Source: Brugia malayi (taxonomy: Eukaryota > Nematoda > Chromadorea > Rhabditida > Onchocercidae). From it: DNA of 64,000 nucleotides. Below, piece after piece: positions 11,434-22,685 of the stretch. The notes under the pieces are model-generated. The model had not been told where the DNA came from. It ran no database searches and saw only the letters and a program-made list of their open reading frames with translations. Positions within the stretch are counted from its first letter, which is position 1. Every line of letters starts with the position of its first letter. The stretch spans positions 11,962,001-12,026,000 of the forward strand of contig NW_025062478.1 of NCBI RefSeq assembly GCF_000002995.4, in the 5' to 3' direction. Both the position numbers and the translations under genes were made by a program.

Positions 11434-13601
11434 TTATGCATTATTGCTGGTTGCAATTAGTGGTAAAACCATCATTGGTTTGGGTAAGCTATCTTGAAAT
11501 ATTGCCCGTGGATTCTGATCTTGTTTCTTTGCCTGAAATATATTTGTATATTTAAATACCTGAAATAAGTAGGAGCAATTTAGGAAAAAGTACCAAGTGA
11601 TATAAAAAACATATTTAATTCTTTGAAAAGTTGAAATATAAACTTTTTTCTATTCTTTTTTTTTTAGTTAATTTACCCAGATATTATTCAGAAATTATTC
11701 AAAAGATACCGTAGCAGCAAGGAAAACCATTTTATCCACTTTAGCGCCACCATTTTGGCGCAAAATGTCAATAGCTAATACTTGTCCTGGTTCAATGAAG
11801 GAATAAACAGGATTTACACGATATAATTTACTATCGGAACATTTCACCTAAAATTTCACACAAGCAGAATTCCCTCTTTTCTAATAATAAAATTTTTTGT
11901 TATGATTAATTTAAAATTAAACAAACAACTGAATTAAGAAGTTAATAAACAAATATAAAAAAATAAAAAAAATGAAATAATAGAACTGAATAAAAATAAA
12001 AATAAAACAATAAAATAATAAAAATGAAAATAAAATAATAAAAGAATTTTAAAATGAAAAAAAAAATTCAAAAGTTTTTTGTATTAAATAACAAATAAAT
12101 AAATTTGAATTTTTTTTAGTTTTTGAAATGTTAAAAAAAAAAAAATAGAAAGAGAAAAGTATAAAATTGCTTATGTAATAAAGATATAACCTTAATTGCT
12201 CGACGTATATCGGTCGGATTTGAAATGAAGACTTTTTGAACACCACCGGTTGTATTCCAACGTAACTCGATCGGTTCCATTTTTAGATCACGTTGCTCGT
12301 CTAAACAATTTTAATATTTTCATTTTTTTTTTTTTAAATTTCAAAAATCATCACTAATTTTTATGAATATCTTTTTTTTTTTTAATTTGCAAATTAACGA
12401 TGAATTTTCTAGGATTAAATTATTGCTAATTAAGTCATCTATCAATTATTTAAAAACTATTTGTTTAAAGAATTTTTTTTTTTTTTTATTTTTTTTGTAG
12501 GGAATTGATGAAATAATTTACCTTCTAATTTCTTGCTTCTTTTCGATGATTTCTAAAAGTATAATTAATCTCGAAAATGATGCTAAATGGACTGATTAAT
12601 TATTTAATTCCTGTTCAACAATTGCTTTTGGATAGCTTTGTAATTTAATTAAAATAGATTATAGTATAATCAAGAATATATGAAATTTAATTGTGCTGAA
12701 TAACTTAAATTAATTTGTTTAATCATTTGGTATAAATTTATTTAAAAAATACTGGTAGATTTCTTCTTAATTCTTTAAATATCAATATTAATGATGATTA
12801 TTATGTATTTTATACTTCTATAAAATTATACAGATAAGTTTAATTTTAAGAAATATTGAATTTTAAGTGTGCATTATTGAATTACTAATTCATTTCTCAT
12901 GGATAAATAAAGAGTGAATGATAATAATCCGAGTGATAATGATAATTAATTATCTTACCTCAGCACTAATTCCATTTGATGTTAATGGTTTAGCACGATG
13001 ACTTTGCTGAAATTAAATTTTTTAAATTTCAATTTTCACTAAAATTTAAATTACAAACATTTGATGAAATAGTGAAATGACTTTAATGTGAATTTGCCTT
13101 TAATGGAAGACTTCTCTGTCTGCGTGATTTAGAATTTGATTCAATCGATCGTGATCTCGTGCTGCGTGTTTTTTCCGTTTTTGCTGATCGTTTAGAACCG
13201 ATTTGATTTCCGATCTTATAATTTCCAAATCTTTCATACTGTCCCATTTTCATAGATCCATGCTGGGAATTATTTGTCATTCTTACCTAAAATTTTACAA
13301 TTGCAAATTAAAAAAAAAAAAGAAAGAAGCCAATATTAATATCAGATTAAAATTTTAAAAAAAAAATTTATTTGTTCGAAATTTTCCAACTTAAATTGCT
13401 GATAATATCATCTATAAGTAAAAATAGTTAATCAATAATTTTATTAAATTATATTTTTTTATCTTATTTTAGGAAGAAAAAAAAAATGATTACTTGTTGT
13501 TTTGGTCGTGAATTTCCACAAGAAATTAATGTTGCTATGAGAGTAACCAGCGGTAGAATCACAAAAGTCAATAGTATTTCGATGATATTAAATATTTCCA
13601 T
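11434..13601 (-). CDS. N-terminally membrane-anchored MSP-domain protein 1, 240 aa
   Basis: Seven exons: 13601-13494, 13286-13098, 13006-12959, 12552-12522, 12300-12191, 11847-11710, 11532-11434. Residues about 5-29 form one hydrophobic segment (FVILPLVTLIATLIS). A Lys/Arg/Ser-rich linker follows to about residue 126. The MSP fold covers about 130-240, with ISNPTD, IKVKCSD, YRVNPVYSFIEPG and KVDKMVFLA matching the nematode small MSP/SSP-type domain. VAP proteins carry their membrane anchor at the other end. Exon 2 appears to end at a GC donor (AAG|GCAAAT), because the frame meets a stop before any in-phase GT. The paralogue just upstream has the same exon plan. A sperm role is inferred from the family; the exact function is unknown. 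Confidence 0.9.
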
Positions 13602-13693
13602 TATTTAACTCATAAATTTATGCCTAAAATTTTACAATTAATTGTCACACAAACAGAAATAACACTATGAGTAAATTTGAAGTTTTATATTTA

Positions 13694-13701
13694 CTTTTAT
13701 A
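13694..13701 (-). promoter_or_regulatory. TATA-like box, MSP gene 1
   Basis: TATAAAAG on the minus strand starts 100 nt before the ATG at 13601, the same distance as in the Argonaute gene. A weaker TATAAAAC lies at 13682-13689. Confidence 0.45.
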
Positions 13702-13990
13702 TGCAATTATTAATTTGCATATGTTAACTTTAGCAATTATAAATATCAATAAAGTTTGCATAATTTTAAAAATGATAATCAGTCAAATAGATTTGCATTT
13801 TTTAAATATTAATTTTAATTTTAATTTGATATAAATTTAATTAATTAAAACATTAAAGCAATTCTTGTCAATTGATATTTCATTCCTAATTTTATTTTCG
13901 TTATACTTAAAACATTAATTTATCATAACTGTAATCATTACGATGATAACGAAGCATTTGTAACGAAATTTCAACTGCATAGAGCATACC

Positions 13991-14146
13991 CATCTTATCA
14001 TTTATCAATTTTTTTTTTTATTCGATATCAAAAAAAAGACAGTTTTTCGAGATAAAAAAAATTAAGAAAAAAAGGAAACTTTTTCCAAAATAATCTCTTA
14101 TGTTGATCTGTATTGATCTTAGATGTTTTTGATAAATGATAAGATG
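13991..14146. repeat. 18-bp perfect inverted repeat carrying GATAA sites
   Basis: CATCTTATCATTTATCAA at 13991-14008 and its exact reverse complement TTGATAAATGATAAGATG at 14129-14146 are separated by 120 bp. Each arm holds two GATAA sites. It lies 390-545 bp upstream of MSP gene 1. GATA factors are implicated in nematode msp expression (family knowledge); binding here is inferred. Confidence 0.8.
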
Positions 14147-14424
14147 AATATTTTTGATAAGTAGTTTATATCATTTCATTCATCATTTTCAATTATTAAT
14201 TTTAAAATGTTCAAATGGAAACTGACTCGAAGGAATGTTATATTTGTTTTTTTTTTTTTTTTTTTTTTTTAATTCAAGTTGTTAAAATGTTGAGTAAACT
14301 GTTAAAGTTTTTAAAATGTTGAATAAAGAAATAAAATTTTATCAAAAATTTATTAAAAAAAAAAAGAGAAAGGAACGACATCAAATATTATAAAATACAT
14401 AATAATTTTATAAATAATTTGCAT

Positions 14425-15249
14425 TTATGCAATAGGATTGTTAACTGTAAGAGGTAAAACAACCATCGGATATGAAAAATGTTTGTTAAATAATTTTGAA
14501 GCATTCTCGTCACTTTTCTCAGCCTAAAACAAAAACAAAGTAAAAAGTTAACAATTTAAAAGGTAAAAAAAAAAATTCATTAATGAATTTAGAAATAAAT
14601 TAATAATGGTAGTAATGAAGTGTTAGAATTTTTAAATAACACAAAAAAAAAGTTAGAATATGACTTTAAATTTGTAAAAAAATAAAATGAAAAAAAAATT
14701 TATACCTTTGTCCAGAGGAAAATCATTTTATCAGGTTTAGCACTACCATTCTGACGAATGATATCAATTCCGGCTGTTTCACCTGGTTCAACAAAACTAT
14801 AAACATGACTAACACGATACAAATAATTATCCGAGCATTTCACCTATAAAAAATTTTTAATTAAATTTTTACATGCAACAATAAAATTCTTCAAAAATTT
14901 CCAAATCTAAGTTTTGAAAATTTTAGATTTTAAATTAAATATATTAATTACATTAATATGTGAAAGTAGCATTGATTATGAGTAGTTGATAATAAATAAA
15001 ACATAGATAATGATGATAAAAATGATAAAAATGATAATGATAACAGTAATAATAAATATCAATATAACACCGCAAATTTCATTTACGGTAAATTTAAATT
15101 AGCAAAAACGAAAGAAAAATCATTCCACCTTGATTGCTTTCCGTTCATCAGTAGGATTTGTTAAGTATACTTTTTGAATACCACCTGAGATATTCCAATT
15201 TAATAATCTTGGCTCCATTTTTAATCCTTCTTTTAGTTTTTCTACAAAT

Positions 15250-15290
<41 letters not shown>

Positions 15291-16961
15291 CCATGCAAAA
15301 ATAAAATTTGTTTTATTTTAATTTAGTTTTCCTTTGTAATTCCAACTATTTCAGATGCAAAAATTTAAATTAAATAAAAGTTATCAAGAAAAAGAAAAAT
15401 TTACCGTCTATATTTCGAATCATGAAACCATTTGTAGTTGAATGCTGAAAATGCAACATTTTGTTACACCTTCCAAATTTCAATAATTAATTAATTATGG
15501 GTCAAAAGATAAGACAAAATATAATTTATGGTCGAAATTAAAATTCAATAAACTATTTCGGGCAGTGTCTTTTAGTAATAAAAATTTCTCAAAATTTTAT
15601 TTAGCATTCATTGATGAAATTGATTTCTACTCTTTATTTTCATTTATTTAAACTAATAATTTAATTTCTAAGTTGAATAGAAATATGAGTTGAAAAGTTT
15701 TTTTTATTTTTTGCTATGGTTCCTAAAAGGATTAATGTAAAACTAATAAAAATAATTTTATGATCAATCTTCTGCAAAAAGAATCAATTAAAAACTATTT
15801 TGAATTTTAAAATTTGAAATTCCAAAAATTTCATGGAAATATAACTGAATAGAAAATTTTGTTTCATCAGTCAATAATAACTTTTATATTTTTAATTATT
15901 TTGCTTGATAATTAATTATTTTATACTAGATTTGAAACTGTAAGAAACTTTTATTACATTTATTATTCAACTGGTGAGAAAAAAAGAACTTTGAACTGTG
16001 ATATATCAAAATTTATTTTTTCGGAATCGAAGGAAATTTAATTTTCCAGAAAATTTCATAATGAATAAAACGAATGAAATTGGGTAACCTTTGGGAACCT
16101 TTCCCATCTACTGCTTTGTTTCTGTCTAATTGAAAGATCTTCCACAGATTTGGTCGATGTTGATGAATCGATCTGTTTTGAAAACTTTCTTGATTTGTTC
16201 GTTTTTGATTTCGATTTCAATAATTTCTGTGCTTTTCGCTTTTCAACCCTCTAAAGAATGTGAATTTTTGAATTTAATAATTTTTTTTTTCAAATTTTGA
16301 AATTAAACTTCTCAATAGCAACAAAGAGAAATAAAATATTAATTCAAAACAATTATAAGATAAAGATATGAAAATAAAAGTATTTGTACAAATAATTGTT
16401 ATTAATTAATTATAATAAATAAATTGCTGAAAAGAAAGAGCAAAAAAGAATAGAGAGTGATTACTAATTTTACTGATAATTTTTTATTATTACTAATTTT
16501 TACTGATAATTATTTATCATAAAAATGATTACCTTTGTGCTTTCCGTAGACATTGTTTTGCTATGTGATTTCTTTCCGCCGAATTTTCCAGTTTGACTAA
16601 TTGTATCAGTTTTTGCATAATTTTTATCATTTCTCATTCCCTCATTGTGCTAAAATTTGCTTCCTGAATTAAGTAATCTTTAAAGCAAATATAAATTTTA
16701 TACGAAATAAAACATTGAATTAAAACAATCATAAAATTATGATATGAAAATAAAAATATTTGTACAAATAATTGTTATTAATTAATTATAATAAATAAAT
16801 TGTTAAAAAAGAAAGAGAAAAAAAAAATTAAATTAAATAAAGAAAATATTAATTACTCTTCGTTGTGGTCGTGAATTACTTTCACAAATAATTAATGAAG
16901 CGGTGAATAAAATTGATGAAAAAATGATAAAACCGATCAATCCTTGCAGCACATCAAACAT
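14425..16961 (-). CDS. N-terminally membrane-anchored MSP-domain protein 2, 257 aa
   Basis: Seven exons: 16961-16857, 16649-16533, 16250-16089, 15444-15405, 15241-15129, 14843-14706, 14523-14425. Residues about 9-28 form a hydrophobic segment (IGFIIFSSILFTASLII). A Lys/Ser/Thr-rich linker covers about 30-145, and the MSP domain follows (LNWNISGG, LTNPTDERKAIK, VKCSDNYLYRVSHVYSFVEPG, KPDKMIFLWTK, ending PMVVLPLTVNNPIA). It is paralogous to the gene at 11434-13601: exons 6 and 7 have identical lengths (138 and 99 nt) and all phases match, while the linkers differ greatly. All donors here are GT. It is divergent from the kinase across 407 bp. A sperm role is likely from the family; topology is predicted only. 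Confidence 0.92.
16315..16830. repeat. ~120-bp direct repeat in introns 1 and 2 of MSP gene 2
   Basis: Sequence around 16340-16440 recurs around 16716-16820 at an offset of 376 bp, sharing for example TATTTGTACAAATAATTG. The copies lie in the introns on either side of exon 2. This suggests that exon 2 and flanking intron arose or were rearranged by a local tandem duplication. Confidence 0.8.
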
Positions 16962-17368
16962 TATTGCTACTATAATCGATCAGTTTCCTCTTCAAGAAAA
17001 TTTGAAAAATTGAAATTTAACGTTCATACAATGAAATAGAAGTGATTATTGTCATGTAAGTTTCACTTTTTATACTAATGTTTAGAAATTTTTTGCATAA
17101 TTATTACATATTAAATTATAATTTAAGCATAAATTTTGAATAAATTAACATATTTTGAAAAAATTTTCATAAATGTTAAATTTAATTGTTAAATTTTTAT
17201 GTTTGGTTACATTTTGAAGAGTGAATAATTAAAAAAATTTTGTATAATATACAAATTTACAAATGATTACACTATAAAAATACTAGAAATGTTAGCAATA
17301 AGATGATATACTTTGTAGTTTTCTTGGTTGAGTGGTTTGTACTTACAAAATTGTTGCTTTGATTTAGG
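16962..17368. promoter_or_regulatory. 407-bp bidirectional intergenic region
   Basis: It separates the start codons of MSP gene 2 (-) and the kinase (+). TATAAAAAG on the minus strand at 17066-17074 starts 113 nt before the MSP ATG. TATAAAAA on the plus strand at 17273-17280 lies 96 nt before the kinase ATG. A strong acceptor (TTTGATTTAG) ends one base before the kinase ATG, which may mark a spliced-leader site or a 5'UTR intron. The layout fits a shared promoter; co-expression is inferred. Confidence 0.6.
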
Positions 17369-20043
17369 ATGGATAGTGAGGAGGAGGAGGATTTCGGTCT
17401 TAAACCAGTTAGTGAAATTAATTTTCTTCTTTTTTATTTGATTGATTATATTTTTTTTGAAACTAAAATTAATAATAGAAGATCATAGATTACTACATTA
17501 TGGCTGTAATTGCTGTAAAAAAGAAAACTTTTTTAAAATTTCAAAAAAAAAAAAAAAAGAGAAATCCGTTTGAAATCACAAAAAAAAAAAAAAAAAGAAA
17601 TCTCAATTTCTTTTTTTAGGGTTCGGTGATTGAATCATCTCATGCAAAGTATACAATTGATAAATTACTTGGTGAAGGTGGTTTTGGAGCCGTATACCGG
17701 GTTCATGATTCCAATAATCCGAGTATGGAGTACGCATTGAAAGTGGAACGTAAACTTGAAACACGTAAAGATTCCAAACTCAAAATGGAGGTAAAATTAT
17801 CCGGTTAATGAATGATATCTGCTTTCTTTGTACAATATCCGGTTAATGAATGATATCTGCTTTCTTTGTACAATATCCGGTTAATGAATGATATCTGCTT
17901 TCTTTGTACAACATCCGGTTAATGAATGATATCTGCTTTCTTTGTACAATAACCGGTTAATGAATGATATCTGTCTTTCTTGATATTTTAAAATGAAATG
18001 TCACTTTTGTTACGATATTTCTGACTTAAGCATCAGAAACATTTTTTCATAGCTATTGATAACAAAGTATACTTCTCTTTTTCTAGATTGCTATTTTGAA
18101 ATTAGTCTCAATGGAACGAGCGGAAAAGTCGCATTTTACAAAAATTATTGATCGAGGTAAGAAGGAGAAATTTTTTTTTCTTGTTATGCAACTCGTTGGA
18201 AAATCACTTGCCGATCTTAAAGCTTTACGACCGCATAAGGTAAATATTGTCATTAGAAGTTAAAAATGATAATTACTTCTATGTAAGTAAAAATTAATAC
18301 ATTATTTGTATAATTGAATAATTAAATAATAGACTTATATAATTAAGTAACTAAGTTAAAATTAAGTAGTTTGATCATAACAACTATCACTATTCATATA
18401 ATAATAATAACAAAAATTTTTCAAACAAATGAACCAATTTGACACAATAATAATAAATTTTAATGTTAATACTAAAAAATGATCATTTGTAGGTTATAAA
18501 CATTTGTGAATGACTGTATTAGCAGAAATAATGAGAATTAAAATTTAGAAATAATAAGAATTAAAATTGGAAATGAAATGAAATTATATCATAGGTATTC
18601 TCAATGCATACTGGTTTGGGAGCATCAATACAATGTCTTGAAGCAGTGGAAGATTTACATAAACATGGTTTTATTCATCGAGATTTAAAGCCAGCTAATT
18701 ATGCAACTGGTCTTGGAGCTCAAATACGATGCGTTAGTTTGTTTTATAATTATAAATTATTGTCAGATATTAGCTAAAATACATATACAATTAATTTAAT
18801 GTAAAATAATTTCTTCTTAATTTGATTGATAAAAAGAAGAAAAAAATTCTATGAATAATTTATTAATATGAAATTTTAGATTTATATTCTTGATTTTGGT
18901 ATAGCACGACGAATTCTCAACGATAAAGGTGAAATTAAGACACCTCGTGTAACAGTTGGTTTCAAGGGTACCGTAAAATTTGCACCTATAGCATGCCATA
19001 AACGAAAAGAATTAGGCCCAAAAGATGATTGTGAATCATGGTTTTATCTTCTTCTCGATCTTCTTGTTGTAACAGGTATCAGGTTAATTATTTCAGTATC
19101 TCATAATAGGTATCAGGCTAATTATTTCAGTATCTCATAATAGGTATCAGGCTAATTATTTCAGTATCTCATAATAGGTATCAGGCTAATTATTTCAGTT
19201 TCTCATAATAGGTATCAGGCTAATTATTTCAGTTTCTCATAATAGGTATCAGGCTAATTATTTCAATATCTCATAATAGGTATCAGGCTAATTATTTCAG
19301 TATCTCATAATAGGTATCAGACTAATTATTTCAATATCTCACAATACGTACCAGGCTCATTTATATATATATATATATTTTTTTTTTTTCCATATAAAAA
19401 AACTTTCTAATATTTGTCATTTTGCTTATTTACTATTTCATAACTATTCCACTTCTTCAATAGCATATTTTTTTAATTTGAGAAATTCAAAAAAAAAAAA
19501 GAAAAAACTAATTTAAGGCTTACCATGGAGGAAAATATCGGATAAGAATGAAGTGATGAGGATGAAAGAAGAAAGTCGAATTAATCGAGACAAACTGTTG
19601 TATGGAATGAAATGTAAGGAAGAATTTGGCAAAATTTTAGAATACATTGATTCGTTACATTATGAAGACCGCGTCGATTATTCGTACATATATGAATTAT
19701 TGAAAACGGTACCTCTCTTTTTTTTTTTTTTTTTTTCATTTAATTGATATTATTTTTACTTTTTAATAAAAGTCAAGTTTTATTCTATTTATTGAATTTT
19801 TTTTTTTTTTAAATGAATTAATTTAAATACTAAACAGATAGTTGATCTAAATATAATATCATTAATTATTCTTTGCATTTCAGAAATTTGCAAAAATTAA
19901 TTGAAGTTTTAATAAGATGAAAGAGAATTACAGCCATAATATGCTAATCTATGATCTTCTATTATTAATTTCAGTCATCAGTAATTTGTGATTGCAAATT
20001 GACTGATCCATACGACTGGGAAGAAACAGCACGAAAGAAATAA
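17369..20043 (+). CDS. TTBK-like (CK1-group) protein kinase, 318 aa
   Basis: Seven exons: 17369-17407, 17620-17790, 18087-18239, 18595-18732, 18880-19075, 19518-19708, 19975-20043; phases agree. After a short acidic start (MDSEEEEDF) the kinase domain shows the Gly loop GEGGFGAVYR (31-40), catalytic Lys in YALKVE (K54), HRDLKPANY (149-157) and DFG (172-174). There is no APE motif; FKGTVKFAPIACHK and LPWRK place it in the tau-tubulin-kinase-like branch greatly expanded in nematodes. All catalytic residues are present, so it should be an active Ser/Thr kinase. The chain ends soon after the domain with no long tail. Many nematode members are sperm-enriched, which suits the adjacent MSP gene; substrate unknown. 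Confidence 0.93.
17798..17983. repeat. 38-bp minisatellite, about 5 copies, kinase intron 2
   Basis: The unit begins TATCCGGTTAATGAATGATA and repeats at 17798, 17836, 17874 and 17912, with a diverged fifth copy. It starts only a few bases inside the intron, just after the exon 2 donor at 17790. Confidence 0.93.
19076..19357. repeat. 34-bp minisatellite of splice-site-like units, kinase intron 5
   Basis: About eight copies of a 34-bp unit start exactly at the exon 5 donor. Each unit contains a copy of the donor (AG|GTATCAGG) and an acceptor-like TTATTTCAG, leaving a 13-nt potential micro-exon (TATCTCATAATAG) between them. Only the first donor and the acceptor at 19517 give the conserved protein. 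Confidence 0.9.
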
Positions 20044-21265
20044 TTCCAATTTTTGAAGTGATAAATAAGTTGCCAGCTTTGTAGTATCCTAAAATTCTCT
20101 TCGTTCTTTGCAATGTTAAAAAATTATATTTGATAGCTTATCAAAAATAATTTCATCAATTGAATTATAAAATTGAAAACTAGAAATGTTCAATTGCATA
20201 TATAAATACAAACATGCTTAAAGTAACTGTTTAATAGTTTAATAATAAAATTACATAAAAAAAGAAATCAAAGAAAATTCCTTTCCTTCTTACGCAATCT
20301 TTTACTAGCTACTGTTCCAGAACTAAAGTTTCGCTTCATTTCAAATTTTAAATTCGAAATTCTAAAATTAATTGTTTAAACTCAAAGACTCATCAAGTTA
20401 ATATCAATTTCTTACATACTCATGCAACTGAAATTCATGCAACTTCCTTCACCCAGAATAATACATTACAATAATAAAAGATTACCCGTCAGGTGGAATA
20501 AAATATTTTATATTTCGTTTAATACAAATGTACTGTTAATATCTCATCGCCAAATTATAAAAAATGACCTCCCAAAATATTTTACTATCTTTTTTATAAT
20601 TATGCTTTTGCATTATTTAATTTGCAAAATATATGTTTTGTCGCTTACCTTTACTTACATCCTTTATCAATGATAAATGCACAAATGCTCGAAGTAATTC
20701 TGAAAATGTTTTTTCCTTTATTTTCAAAATAATTTTTAAATGTTGCCAAAAATTTGCTAACATTTAGGAATTATTCATACTTGACATCATAATTATAGTT
20801 GTCTCAGGAAGGAAACCAAACTTTATGCTCATATAACATTGAAAATAAACATATCATCTAAAATGCAAATTGATAAAGCTTCACAGAAAAATATTTTACG
20901 AGAAAATACTGAAAATCTTGGGAAAAGCAAATAAATTTCAGAAAAGAAAGAAAGTAAAGGAGAACTAATAATAGTATAAGCAATATAATACCAACTTATT
21001 TACAACTTTGAAACATGTCTATTTCATAAATGAAAACATCAAACTGAAACATAAAATAAAAATTTGTTATACAATTGTGCTAAGTACATTTTTCAAATAT
21101 AATCGCAAATGCATACACATATTTTTTAAAATTGAATAAATGAATTAATACTGCAACTGTTGAACATTCAAAATCATTGCATCATTACTCTAACAACAAA
21201 TTAGATTTCTCGGTTACTTAAACTTCACCCAAAATTTTTCGTTCTAAAAATCAGATCCAAAAGTA
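20044..21265. other. convergent intergenic region
   Basis: It lies between the kinase stop (+) and the HAD stop (-), so it holds both 3' flanks. AATAAA occurs at about 20244 for the kinase. No domain or credible exon was seen. Confidence 0.5.
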
Positions 21266-22654
21266 TCACTTCACAAGATTTTTTTCAATTAAATCAACTG
21301 CTTCTACAAAACTCTCCACACAGTTCCTTGAAGCCTCAGGTATTTGAAGTTCATCGCCTGCAAAATTAGGTTTTAAATCTGTAAAATTGGATACGAATTG
21401 GAGTAAAATGTAATTCTGTAACTTTAAACTATTTTAATTTGTAAATTAGTAAACATCAATATCAGTTAAGCATATGCATAAATAGAAATGGAAGCCAATC
21501 AAGTTCTCTTATCTTTTTTCACTGATGGCATTAACAAATATTAACTAATTCACTGGTTTATTCCTAGTTTTAACATGAAACTACGAGTGAAAATTTCCAT
21601 CATATCGTTAAACTGCATTCAAATTGAGATATATAAATGAAATTATGATTATATGAAATAAAACAACAAAGAAACCTTTACAATATTTGCCAGTTTTTAC
21701 AAGGATTGCATGCATTCCAGCATTAATAGCCCCAAGAACATCATCCCGAACATCATCACCAATCATCACAGCTTGTTGCGGCGTTAAAGATTCATCGATA
21801 CTAGCTAAAGCCGTCAAAAAGAACGCACGTTCCGGTTTACCGACCACTTGAGACTAATGAAAAAAAAAAAAAAAAAAAAACCTATATTACATAGTAATTT
21901 CATTTTCCATCGTTTTTATTTTTTATTTTATTTTTTTTTTTTCTGAAGAAAATGATAATAAATGGATCTCAGAATAAAAATGATAAACCAGCAATACTAA
22001 GCAATACAATAATAGCTCTATTAAAGAAGATTTACATTAACATCGGCAGCATATTCAAGAGCTTCTATGAATGGACCTGGTCCCAATGACAAACCATCTT
22101 TTTGTTTATAATATCGTCCTTTATGAACGGCAACCAATTTCGCACCCTCTAATAGTAATCGAAATGCGTTATTTAAAGATGCAAAAGTGAATTTGGAGGG
22201 AGCAAGTCCAACAACTACTGCATTTGGTTCCTTAACATCCACATCTAAATCATATCATCAATTAATGCATTCTAATAGTACTATGATAGTTAGTGAATAT
22301 TTCTAGAATAAGATGGAAATAAAATGGCAGATTAATCATGCTCTTCAATTATACCAAATTAAATAAAATACTCGACAATATTTACCTTCAAAATCTTCAA
22401 GTGCAGCATTTTCTAGAAGTAACAACGGTCGTAGATTATCCTTTTTGATGAAATGTTTAACTGCCATAAGTGAAGTAAATATTTCTGATCGTTTAATTCC
22501 CAATCCAAGCTTTGTAAGGCATACATGAAGTCTACCCAATGATTCCTGAAAAAAAAAAATGAAATTAAACTCAAAAGCGTCTATGGATTTCCTAAATTTT
22601 TTAATTCTGGATTTAATTAAGTTTCCAAATTGTCGAAGCAAACAGAGACTACTG

Positions 22655-22685
<31 letters not shown>

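Larger units (their letters stand above)
13602..14424. other. gap between the MSP paralogues
   Basis: An 823-bp intergenic stretch holding the promoter side of MSP gene 1 and the 3' flank of MSP gene 2. It contains TATA-like boxes, a GATA-bearing inverted repeat and T runs, but no gene. Confidence 0.6.
17463..19974. repeat. 48-bp inverted repeat in kinase introns 1 and 6
   Basis: The segment 17463-17510 (intron 1) matches the reverse complement of 19927-19974 (intron 6) at 44 of 48 positions. The right arm ends in the TTTCAG acceptor of exon 7. The arms flank exons 2-6. Similarity stops sharply at both ends. Confidence 0.9.
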
